Shown: positions 57,364-64,000 of the stretch, in pieces
How the letters are laid out: each line of letters begins with the position of its first letter
How positions within the stretch are numbered: the stretch's first letter is position 1
From: Oceanospirillum multiglobuliferum
Lineage (GTDB): Bacteria; Pseudomonadota; Gammaproteobacteria; Pseudomonadales; Halomonadaceae
Reading direction: 5' to 3'
Assembly (NCBI RefSeq): GCF_900167095.1
Contig: NZ_FUXG01000002.1
Location: forward strand, 124,001-188,000
DNA: 64,000 bases
Notes under the pieces: generated by a model
Told to the model about the DNA's origin: nothing
What the model saw: only the letters and a program-made list of their open reading frames with translations
Databases searched by the model: none
Position numbers and translations under genes: made by a program

Positions 57364-57381
57364 TCCCGCTCAGGTTCTGGC

Positions 57382-57972
57382 ATGACGGAAGGTATACAGC
57401 TCATTGTTGGCCTAGGTAATCCTGGTGCTGAATATGAACAGACCCGACACAATGCTGGTGCTTGGTTTGTCGAGGCGTTGGCGAGGCACTGCGGTGTCTC
57501 CCTGCGCCCCGATAACAAATATCATGGGCTATATGCCAAAGCCCGCTTTGAAGGTCATGACCTTCATTTGTTGATTCCCACCACTTTTATGAATCTGAGC
57601 GGACAAGCAACAGTTGCTGTCAGCAATTTCTTTAAGATTCCTGCCTCTGCCATTCTAGTGGCTCACGATGAGATGGACATTCCTACGGGAACCGCACGTT
57701 TCAAGCATGGCGGTGGTCATGGCGGCCATAACGGGCTAAGGGATATCATCAGCAAACTTGGCAATGAAAAAGGTTTCAACCGTTTACGGCTTGGAATCGG
57801 CCATCCGGGCAGTAGTGATAAAGTTACCGGATATGTGTTAGGTCGTGCACCTAAAGCTGAGCAGCAGGCGCTGAATGATTGTATCGATGAGGCGATTAGA
57901 GCCTTACCTGATGCAGTTAAAGGCCAATGGGCTCCAGCTATGAATCGATTACACAGCTTCAAACCGGCCTGA
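57382..57972 (+). CDS. pth: Peptidyl-tRNA hydrolase
   Basis: Pth releases peptides from peptidyl-tRNA that drops off the ribosome. Seen: [21 protein letters not shown] with the catalytic His, [41 protein letters not shown] and [10 protein letters not shown]. 196 residues, standard. It lies 18 bp after rplY and 49 bp before ychF. Confidence 0.97.
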   Translation: MTEGIQLIVGLGNPGAEYEQTRHNAGAWFVEALARHCGVSLRPDNKYHGLYAKARFEGHDLHLLIPTTFMNLSGQATVAVSNFFKIPASAILVAHDEMDIPTGTARFKHGGGHGGHNGLRDIISKLGNEKGFNRLRLGIGHPGSSDKVTGYVLGRAPKAEQQALNDCIDEAIRALPDAVKGQWAPAMNRLHSFKPA

Positions 57973-58021
57973 TCATAACTGACCTGTTGCCGGTTCACTC
58001 ACGCAATCAGGATCATCTCTC

Positions 58022-59113
58022 ATGGGTTTCAACTGCGGTATTGTCGGCCTACCTAACGTAGGTAAATCGACCCTGTTCAATGCTTTAACTAAATCCGGTA
58101 TCGATGCCGAGAACTTCCCTTTCTGTACCATTGAGCCAAACACTGGTGTTGTGCCAATGCCTGACCCGCGTTTGGATAAACTGGCTGCGATTGTTAATCC
58201 AGAGCGTATCTTGCCGACGACAATGGAGTTTGTGGATATCGCGGGCTTGGTTGCAGGTGCATCAAAAGGTGAGGGCTTAGGCAATAAGTTTCTGGCCAAC
58301 ATCCGTGAAACTGATGCGATTGCGCATGTGGTACGTTGTTTTGAAAATGAGAACATCATTCACGTGGCTAACCAAGTTGATCCAGCTGCCGATATCGAAA
58401 TCATCAATATGGAGCTGGCGTTAGCCGATTTGGACTCTGTGGAAAAAGCGATCCATCGCTTAACCAAAATTGCCAAAGGTGGTGACAAAGAAGCTGCGGC
58501 TCAAAAGGCGATCTTAGAAAAGATTCAGCCTCATCTTGCAGAGGGTCAACCTTTGCGTAGTTTCGGTTTGAGTGACGATGATCGTAAGCAGATGCGTTCA
58601 TTTAACTTCCTGACGTTGAAGCCTACCATGTATATTGCCAACGTCGATGAAGATGGCTTTGAGAATAATCCACACCTTGATGTCGTGCGTGCGATTGCCG
58701 CAGCAGAAGGCGCAATTGTTGTTCCGGTGTGCAACAAACTGGAATCTGAGATCTCTGAGCTTGATGATGAAGAGCGTGAGATGTTCCTCGCTGATTTGGG
58801 TATGGAAGAGCCGGGTCTAGATCGAGTGATTCGTGCAGGTTACGGTTTGTTGGGTTTACAGACTTACTTTACCGCAGGCGTGAAAGAAGTACGTGCCTGG
58901 ACGGTTAAAGTGGGTGCAACTGCACCAGAAGCGGCAGGTGTGATCCACACAGACTTCCAGCGTGGTTTTATTCGTGCAGAAGTGGTCAGCTATGATAACT
59001 TTATCGAATATAAAGGCGAAGCTGGTGCAAAAGAGGCTGGTAAGTGGCGATTAGAAGGTAAAGACTACATTGTTCAAGATGGCGACGTGGTTCACTTCCG
59101 CTTTAATGTGTAA
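58022..59113 (+). CDS. ychF: Obg-like ATPase YchF
   Basis: A ribosome-associated P-loop ATPase of the Obg/TRAFAC group, 363 residues. [15 protein letters not shown] is the P loop; [19 protein letters not shown] is the switch II region; IANVDE near residue 206 is the altered G4 motif (NxxE in place of NKxD) that gives ATP over GTP preference. The C-terminal TGS-like domain ends in [13 protein letters not shown]. The pth-ychF pairing is conserved in E. coli. Confidence 0.97.
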   Translation: MGFNCGIVGLPNVGKSTLFNALTKSGIDAENFPFCTIEPNTGVVPMPDPRLDKLAAIVNPERILPTTMEFVDIAGLVAGASKGEGLGNKFLANIRETDAIAHVVRCFENENIIHVANQVDPAADIEIINMELALADLDSVEKAIHRLTKIAKGGDKEAAAQKAILEKIQPHLAEGQPLRSFGLSDDDRKQMRSFNFLTLKPTMYIANVDEDGFENNPHLDVVRAIAAAEGAIVVPVCNKLESEISELDDEEREMFLADLGMEEPGLDRVIRAGYGLLGLQTYFTAGVKEVRAWTVKVGATAPEAAGVIHTDFQRGFIRAEVVSYDNFIEYKGEAGAKEAGKWRLEGKDYIVQDGDVVHFRFNV

Positions 59114-59140
59114 CTCTCAACGTTTACATTAAAATAAGAG

Positions 59141-59168
59141 TTGCATCGGATGTGGGTTTCAGTATAAT
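59141..59168 (+). promoter_or_regulatory. Promoter of first tRNA-Met
   Basis: TTGCAT at 59141-59146 and a perfect TATAAT at 59163-59168 are 16 bp apart, with the tRNA starting 15 bp after the -10 box. Confidence 0.8.
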
Positions 59169-59182
59169 TTGCATCCGAAATT

Positions 59183-59259
59183 GGCTACGTAGCTCAGTTG
59201 GTTAGAGCACAGCACTCATAATGCTGGGGTCGCAGGTTCAAGTCCCGCCGTAGCCACCA
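59183..59259 (+). tRNA. tRNA-Met (CAT), elongator, copy 1
   Basis: A 77-nt cloverleaf: acceptor GGCTACG with CGTAGCC, anticodon CAT, T arm GGTTCAAGTCC and encoded CCA. The paired first acceptor base and overall match to E. coli metT indicate the elongator type. Confidence 0.97.
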
Positions 59260-59264
59260 TATTC

Positions 59265-59293
59265 AAAAAAGCAGTCGTCATGACTGCTTTTTT
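59265..59293 (+). terminator. Terminator after tRNA-Met copy 1
   Basis: GCAGTC and GACTGC, extended by A/T pairs, form a hairpin with a T run at 59288-59293. Confidence 0.88.
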
Positions 59294-59362
59294 CATCTCA
59301 AGCCACTTACTTTGGTGGACAGATGCGTCAGAAGTTATCTTGTTAATTTTAAAGATATTTTC

Positions 59363-59391
59363 TTGACACTTAGCGTATCAATCGACATAAT
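59363..59391 (+). promoter_or_regulatory. Promoter of second tRNA-Met
   Basis: Perfect TTGACA at 59363-59368 and CATAAT at 59386-59391, 17 bp apart, followed 14 bp later by the tRNA. Confidence 0.85.
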
Positions 59392-59405
59392 ACGCGCCAG
59401 TTTAA

Positions 59406-59482
59406 GGCTACGTAGCTCAGTTGGTTAGAGCACAGCACTCATAATGCTGGGGTCGCAGGTTCAAGTCCCGCCGTAGCCACCA
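59406..59482 (+). tRNA. tRNA-Met (CAT), elongator, copy 2
   Basis: 77 nt, identical to copy 1 at every position, including encoded CCA. It has its own promoter and terminator. Confidence 0.97.
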
Positions 59483-59487
59483 TATTT

Positions 59488-59517
59488 AAAAAGCCGCTTA
59501 CTTAAGCGGCTTTTTTT
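59488..59517 (+). terminator. Terminator after tRNA-Met copy 2
   Basis: AAGCCGCTT and AAGCGGCTT form a 9-bp stem around a four-base loop, followed by seven T residues. Confidence 0.9.
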
Positions 59518-59744
59518 ATGTCTAAAATAGTTTCTCTAGTAACGCTTAATCTCCCGCTCACAATATTTCTTGTCTAACCATTCTTTCTAAATAGTGTATT
59601 TATGAGCAGCTATTGCTTAATAAAAAACACGCTTAACGCTTAAGCAGAGGGTTACCTGCTCGATAAATATGTTAATCTAGCAAAAATTTAGGGCAGGTTG
59701 TGCCTGTCAGGGACGTATTAAATAAAACAGAGGTTGACTGACTG

Positions 59745-60323
59745 ATGAAGCAGCGTCTAATTGTAAGCGCTCTAGCCGCAGTAACTGTATTGGCATCTAT
59801 GCCATCCGAAGCCGCACCCGCTTATCGCCAAATGCGCGATAACATGCCCCGTGTGAATATCTACCAAGACTCTTATGCTTATGCGGGTATTGATATGATG
59901 AACTGGAATTACTCCAGCACCTCATCTTCAGGCACTGCGACAAGATTCAATTTTGGGCAACGTTTTGATGAGTTCTTATCTGCAGAAGCCCAATTTGCTT
60001 TTGGTGGTAGTGATGGCAATGCGTCAATGAAGTACAACTTAGGCTTGTTTGCCAAAGCAGTAATGCCGATGGGAAATTTGCAGATTAAAGGTCTTTTGGG
60101 TTATTCCGCTGCACAATTTGATGTAACAAGCTCAACGATAGATGCTACTGGTGCAACGATAACAACAAAAGCACGCTCTAGCTTATCCAGCATCTCTTAC
60201 GGTGTTGGTGCTGAGCTTACTGTTTGGCGTGATGTTTATTTGAATGCTGATTTTATTAAATATATTGCAACGGCCAGTAATGATATGAATGCTATTAGCA
60301 TTGGTGTCGGCACTCGTTGGTAA
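59745..60323 (+). CDS. Small outer-membrane beta-barrel protein (OMP_b-brl type)
   Basis: A 192-residue exported protein. The signal peptide ends near MPSEA-APAY (about residue 24). The mature part alternates polar and aromatic residues in about eight strands (for example FNFGQRFDEFLSAEAQFAFG, KYNLGLFAKAVMPMG) and ends in VGTRW with the aromatic C terminus used for Bam-dependent insertion. It resembles OmpA-like porin-fold proteins; role unknown. It stands alone between the tRNA-Met pair and lysE-like gene. AGAGG lies 12 bases or so upstream of the ATG. Confidence 0.82.
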   Translation: MKQRLIVSALAAVTVLASMPSEAAPAYRQMRDNMPRVNIYQDSYAYAGIDMMNWNYSSTSSSGTATRFNFGQRFDEFLSAEAQFAFGGSDGNASMKYNLGLFAKAVMPMGNLQIKGLLGYSAAQFDVTSSTIDATGATITTKARSSLSSISYGVGAELTVWRDVYLNADFIKYIATASNDMNAISIGVGTRW

Positions 60324-60352
60324 TATATATTTCCTTAATGGATTGCCAGTTT

Positions 60353-60373
60353 CAGCCAGCATTATGCTGGCTG
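60353..60373 (+). terminator. Probable terminator after the outer-membrane protein gene
   Basis: CAGCCAGCA and TGCTGGCTG form a perfect 9-bp stem around TTA, 30 bases after the stop. The following sequence is only moderately T-rich. Confidence 0.5.
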
Positions 60374-60435
60374 ATTACGTTATAAATCCAAAATATTTAT
60401 ACAGGGCATTAAGCTAGCAGATAAAGGAGTTTGCT

Positions 60436-61077
60436 ATGACTACGCTATTACAATATTGGCCAGAGTTTTTAACAGTTGTCATTATACATTTTCTCGCGGT
60501 AGCTAGCCCTGGGCCTGATTTTGCTGTCATTCTACGTCAAAGTCTCTGTGCAGGACCTCGTATTGGTGTTTGGACAGGCATAGGTATAGGTAGCGGTATT
60601 TTGGTACATGTGACCTACTCTTTACTTGGGTTAGGCTTGTTAATCGCACAATCAACCACGGCATTTACGGTATTAAAGGTATTAGGTGCTGTTTATCTAT
60701 TATGGGTGGGCTGGCAATGCTTGAAAGCAAAGCCCGCAAGCACAGAAGAGCAAAACCTATCAGATGTAGAGTACGAGCAGTCTATTTGGCAGGCATGGCG
60801 CTTAGGCTTTCTAACCAATGTCCTAAATGCTAAGGCAACGCTGTTTTTTGTTTCGCTATTTTCTGTTGTAATCAGTCCTACAACCCCTATATGGATGCAG
60901 GGTATTTACGGTTTATGGATGACTTTAGCGACTGGCTTTTGGTTTGTAGGTCTTGCGTTATTTTTATCTCGCCAACAAGTGCGTAGTTTTTTTCGCCGTA
61001 TCAGCCACTGGATAGAACGAGTAACAGGGGTGGCGCTGATTGCTCTGGCGGGTAAATTAGCAATGACACAGAACTAA
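60436..61077 (+). CDS. LysE/RhtB-family amino-acid exporter
   Basis: A 213-residue inner-membrane protein with about six hydrophobic helices. ASPGPDFAVILRQSLCAGPRIGV near residue 25 is the LysE-family signature, followed by YLLWVGWQCLKA and GFLTNVLNAKATLFFVSLFS. Family members export amino acids or their derivatives; substrate unknown. A strong AAAGGAG site precedes the ATG. Confidence 0.92.
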   Translation: MTTLLQYWPEFLTVVIIHFLAVASPGPDFAVILRQSLCAGPRIGVWTGIGIGSGILVHVTYSLLGLGLLIAQSTTAFTVLKVLGAVYLLWVGWQCLKAKPASTEEQNLSDVEYEQSIWQAWRLGFLTNVLNAKATLFFVSLFSVVISPTTPIWMQGIYGLWMTLATGFWFVGLALFLSRQQVRSFFRRISHWIERVTGVALIALAGKLAMTQN

Positions 61078-61209
61078 ATTTAGCTATAACTATAGTGTTT
61101 AAAACAGCCCTAATAGTCGTATTGAACCTCTGAATATAATCAGCTAACGTCATGTTACAAATGTGACGTTTAGTTACTCCCTACTTTCGCAAAGATGATA
61201 AGACAATCG

Positions 61210-62091
61210 ATGGAACAATTTAAAAATATTGGCCTGATTGGCCGCATGGGTAGCGTGAAAGTGGTTGATACCATGAAGCGTTTAATCCGTTTCCTGCAAG
61301 AGCGCAACCTACATATCATCATCGAAGAGCAGATAGGGGAGGTGTTACCTGGTCATGGCTTGCAAGAGGCCAGTAGTAAGTTAATAGGTGAGATCAGTGA
61401 TTTAGTGATTGTGGTTGGTGGTGATGGGAGTTTATTGGGAGCTGCCCGTGCGATCGCCAAGTACAACACGCCTGTATTGGGTGTAAACCGTGGGCGCTTG
61501 GGTTTTTTAACCGATATATCACCTGATGAGATTGAAAAGCGTGTAGGTGAAGTTTTGGATGGCCAGTTCATCAGCGAAACTCGCTTTATGCTAGATGCAG
61601 AGGTTTATCGAAATGGAGAGCCCGTAGGCAATGCGGTGGGCTTGAATGATGTGGTGCTGCACCCTGGTAAATCTGCACGTATGATTGAGTTTGATCTCTA
61701 TATTGAAGGACAGTATGTCTACAATCAACGCTCTGATGGTTTGATTGTGTCTACACCTACGGGTTCCACCGCTTATGCTTTGTCTGGTGGTGGCCCTATT
61801 ATGCATCCTAAGCTTGATGCTATTGTTTTAGTACCAATGTTCCCTCATACCTTAAGTAGTCGTCCCATTGTGGTAGATGGCAACAGTGAGGTGAAAATTA
61901 TCATCGCTGAAGACAATGACGCTTATCCTCATGTCAGCTGTGATGGGCAGACACATTTGGTGACCAAGCCTGGTGATGTGTTATATGTGAAAAAGCGTCC
62001 TTATAAGCTACGCTTGATCCATCCTGTAGATCATAACTTCTACGAAATTTGTCGAACTAAACTGGGCTGGAGTAGTAGTTTTGGAGACTGA
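61210..62091 (+). CDS. nadK: NAD kinase
   Basis: NadK phosphorylates NAD to NADP. The diagnostic VVVGGDGSLLGAARAIA near residue 66, GVNRGRLGFLTDI, NDVVLHPGKSARMIEFDLYI and the SDGLIVSTPTGSTAYALSGGGPIMHP motif are present, ending in ICRTKLGW. I start at ATG 61210 (MEQFKNIGLIGRMGS, 293 residues) because Pseudomonas NadK begins the same way; ATG 61195 is the alternative. It overlaps the next gene by 11 bases. Confidence 0.96.
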   Translation: MEQFKNIGLIGRMGSVKVVDTMKRLIRFLQERNLHIIIEEQIGEVLPGHGLQEASSKLIGEISDLVIVVGGDGSLLGAARAIAKYNTPVLGVNRGRLGFLTDISPDEIEKRVGEVLDGQFISETRFMLDAEVYRNGEPVGNAVGLNDVVLHPGKSARMIEFDLYIEGQYVYNQRSDGLIVSTPTGSTAYALSGGGPIMHPKLDAIVLVPMFPHTLSSRPIVVDGNSEVKIIIAEDNDAYPHVSCDGQTHLVTKPGDVLYVKKRPYKLRLIHPVDHNFYEICRTKLGWSSSFGD

Positions 62092-63079
62092 TCCAGATTC
62101 GGCCTTAGCTCATAATATCCCGCCTGCTGCGGGTTATGATCTTATAGGTGATGTTCATGGCTGCGCCCACACATTAGAACGTTTATTGGTTTTGCTAGAC
62201 TATCGTGAGATTGATGGTATTTGGCAGCATCCTGAACGCAAGGTGATTTTTTTAGGCGATATTGTCGATCGAGGCCCGCGCATTCGTGAGTCTTTGCGCT
62301 TGGTATATCGTATGGTCGAAGCTGGTCACGCAGTTATGATTATGGGTAATCATGAACATAATGCATTAACCTACTGTACCCGTGCCCCAGAGGGATTTGG
62401 AAGTGAGTTTTTACGTGCCCATACACCACGGCATAACCGCTTGATTAAAGAAACTTTGGAGCAGTTTGAGTATTATCCAGATGAGTGGGCGAAATACTTA
62501 GATTGGTTTAAAACTTTACCTCTCTTTTTGGAGCATGAGCAGTTTCGAGTTGTTCACGCTACTTGGAATCTTGGTCTTATCCGACAGCTACAACAGCAGT
62601 ACGGGCAAAATAGCTTAACCGATGAGCTGTTGCTTGAGTCTGTGCAGCAGGGTAGTTTTGGCTTTACTTTGATGGAGCAACTAACCCGTGGCTCTCATAT
62701 GAGGCTGCCAGAGGGCGTTGAAATTCACAGCGGTGATGGCTTCACTCGTCGCACTTTTAGAACACACTTTTGGGCAGAAAATCCACAGACTTATGGTGAT
62801 GTAGTTTTTCAGCCAGATAATTTACCCGGTGATCTTGAGGATCGTCTTTTAAGCTCAGAAGAGAAGGCCAATCTGCACTATTATGGTAAGCAGGAACGCC
62901 CTATCTTTATCGGTCATTATTGGTGTGAAGGTGTCCCTGCGTTAGTGACGCCTAATATTGCATGCCTCGATTACAGCGCAGTGAAGTACGGCAAGTTAGT
63001 CTGTTATCGCTACAGTGGTGAAACGCAGTTAGATGCGGGCAATTTTATCTGGGTGTCAGTGGAGCGAGATGAGTACTAA
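62081..63079 (+). CDS. Calcineurin-like metallophosphoesterase
   Basis: A 332-residue two-metal phosphoesterase of the PrpA/ApaH-like type. The motifs run in order: DLIGDVHGC near residue 21, FLGDIVDRGPRI near 55, GNHEHNAL near 87, and two later His-containing segments (VVHATWNLG, IGHYWCEG). The substrate is unknown; dinucleotide or protein phosphatase activities occur in the family. No ATG is available near the conserved start; TTG 62081 has GGAG exactly 8 bases upstream, so it is well supported. Overlap with nadK suggests translational coupling, and the nadK-phosphoesterase-rhomboid order is also found in Pseudomonas. Confidence 0.85.
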   Translation: METDPDSALAHNIPPAAGYDLIGDVHGCAHTLERLLVLLDYREIDGIWQHPERKVIFLGDIVDRGPRIRESLRLVYRMVEAGHAVMIMGNHEHNALTYCTRAPEGFGSEFLRAHTPRHNRLIKETLEQFEYYPDEWAKYLDWFKTLPLFLEHEQFRVVHATWNLGLIRQLQQQYGQNSLTDELLLESVQQGSFGFTLMEQLTRGSHMRLPEGVEIHSGDGFTRRTFRTHFWAENPQTYGDVVFQPDNLPGDLEDRLLSSEEKANLHYYGKQERPIFIGHYWCEGVPALVTPNIACLDYSAVKYGKLVCYRYSGETQLDAGNFIWVSVERDEY

Positions 63080-63212
63080 GCCTTACATTTTGTAAAGTTT
63101 TGTCGCTGCCCCTTGGAACTTTGATAAATGGCCGCACACTAAAGACTATGGTTATCCTCAAAGCCTGTGCTAAAAATAAGGTGAGTGACAGGATGGTTAC
63201 TCCAGCGAGTTG

Positions 63213-63250
63213 ATCCGGCAGCATATCCCAGTGCTGCCGGATTTTTATTT
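63213..63250 (+). terminator. Strong terminator before the rhomboid gene
   Basis: ATCCGGCAGCA (63213-63223) pairs perfectly with TGCTGCCGGAT (63232-63242) and is followed by TTTTATTT. It lies 134 bp after the phosphoesterase stop, a long distance for an ordinary operon terminator. Confidence 0.9.
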
Positions 63251-63282
63251 TCTAGTCACTTGTTATTGTGAGAATAGAGTAG

Positions 63283-64000
63283 ATGATAAAAGTACTAGAG
63301 GTGCCTCTTGAGCAAGACCTTTCTGAGTTGAGCCAAGAGCTTTGGGCTAGGCGTATTGGTCACCGCATTAATGAACATAATGGCCACCAAGAGATTTGGC
63401 TGGCTGATCCCGCTTATTTTCCTGAACTACTGCAACTACTGCGTGATTGGCAGCAAGGGCAACTTACCCATACGATAAACATTAAGCCAAGAGCCAGTAT
63501 TGGTAAGCAGATTGAGATGGGGTTTAGGCAATGGCCTTTCAGCTTGCTGTTGATCATGGTCAGCACGTTAATCACGGCTGCAATATTTTTGCTGTCTAGC
63601 GATCAGCTGCTTTCTATGCTTACCATTGTGCCTGTTGTGTTACAAGGCTCTCAGCTTATTCATGGTGATCTGAGCACGGTCTTACAACAAGGTGAGCTAT
63701 GGCGTTTACTCAGCCCCATGTTTTTACATTTTGGTTGGCTACACCTTGCCTTTAACTGTTTATGGATCTGGGAGCTTGGCCGCTTAATTGAAACAGAACA
63801 ATGTAGTAAAAAACTGTTGGTGGTCGTTTTAGTGTCGGGGCTTGTTGCTAATCTCTCTCAATATATGATGGGAGATGTCCTGTTTGGCGGCTTGTCAGGT
63901 GTGGTATATGGCTTGCTGGGCTATTGCTGGTTTTGGGATAAGTTTGCACGTACCCCTCTGTTTTTCGTACGTAAAGGCGTATTTATTGCGTTGATGATTT
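63283..64000 (+). CDS. Rhomboid-family intramembrane serine protease (3' end outside window)
   Basis: The open frame runs from ATG 63283 to the window edge, giving 239 residues. The N-terminal soluble domain (ELWARRIGHRINEHNGHQEIW, then LADPAYFPELLQLL) matches the cytoplasmic domain of GlpG-like rhomboids. Membrane helices start near residue 87. FLHFGWLHLAFNCLWIWELG is the helix 2 His/Asn segment, and GGLSGVVYGLLGY near 207 holds the catalytic GxSG serine. The catalytic His of helix 6 lies beyond the edge. Follows nadK and the metallophosphoesterase, as in Pseudomonas. Confidence 0.88.
   Translation, partial: MIKVLEVPLEQDLSELSQELWARRIGHRINEHNGHQEIWLADPAYFPELLQLLRDWQQGQLTHTINIKPRASIGKQIEMGFRQWPFSLLLIMVSTLITAAIFLLSSDQLLSMLTIVPVVLQGSQLIHGDLSTVLQQGELWRLLSPMFLHFGWLHLAFNCLWIWELGRLIETEQCSKKLLVVVLVSGLVANLSQYMMGDVLFGGLSGVVYGLLGYCWFWDKFARTPLFFVRKGVFIALMI

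Overview
The window is a chromosomal segment of a marine-type gammaproteobacterium, most likely an Oceanospirillales/Pseudomonadales relative. The reasons are gene blocks that match the Pseudomonas order (prmC-prfA-hemA; an LbcA-like TPR lipoprotein-lolB-ispE-tRNA-prs-rplY-pth-ychF; pyrD next to rmf; nadK-metallophosphoesterase-rhomboid) and protein starts that resemble Pseudomonas homologues (Prs, NadK). Base composition is moderate, with one clearly AT-rich gene at 12.4-13.6 kb. I see no insertion sequence, prophage, CRISPR array or replication origin.

Layout. 0-9 kb: the start of a possible AraC-type regulator (cut by the left edge), fadH, a YaiI-family protein with a PLP desulfhydrase/deaminase-like enzyme, an unusually long DyP-type peroxidase, and a short cobalamin nucleotide-loop run (cobT, cobS, cobC) followed by a class II aldolase-like gene. 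8.8-12.2 kb: a minus-strand metal-efflux unit (zntR-like MerR regulator plus His-rich permease) behind a MerR-type promoter, and a phosphate transporter with its DUF47 partner. 12.4-14 kb: an AT-rich orphan gene with an Apea/HEPN-like C terminus, followed by an empty spacer. 14-18 kb: an RNA methyltransferase, a TAG-like glycosylase, a periplasmic binding protein and a MocR regulator. 18.3-29.3 kb: a long minus-strand housekeeping run (moeB, lrp, prmC, prfA, hemA, lnt, corC, ybeY, ybeZ, miaB). 29.5-34.6 kb: a DUF1820 protein, tpm, the periplasmic protease prc, an M18 aminopeptidase and tRNA-Asn.

34.7-47.7 kb is the most distinctive region. A secreted TPR plus outer-membrane beta-barrel protein resembling Slam/DUF560 translocators lies 5 bp upstream of a 1965-residue secreted protein. 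That giant protein has an N-terminal FecR domain and tandem repeats of about 231 residues with TbpB-like Gly/Trp beta-barrel signatures. Convergent with it is a CHASE2 class III nucleotide cyclase, and divergent from the cyclase is a CBS-PAS-GGDEF-EAL c-di-GMP protein. I infer a surface-display system for a giant repeat protein, with two second-messenger genes beside it; no function has been tested.

47.7-64 kb is again housekeeping: pyrD, rmf, rlmKL, a glutaredoxin-like protein, the LbcA-like/lolB/ispE/prs/rplY/pth/ychF block with tRNA-Gln, twin tRNA-Met genes each with its own promoter and terminator, a small outer-membrane barrel, a LysE exporter, nadK, a metallophosphoesterase and a rhomboid protease cut by the right edge. 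Many start codons were moved inward to sites supported by ribosome-binding sites or family length; these choices are stated per gene.
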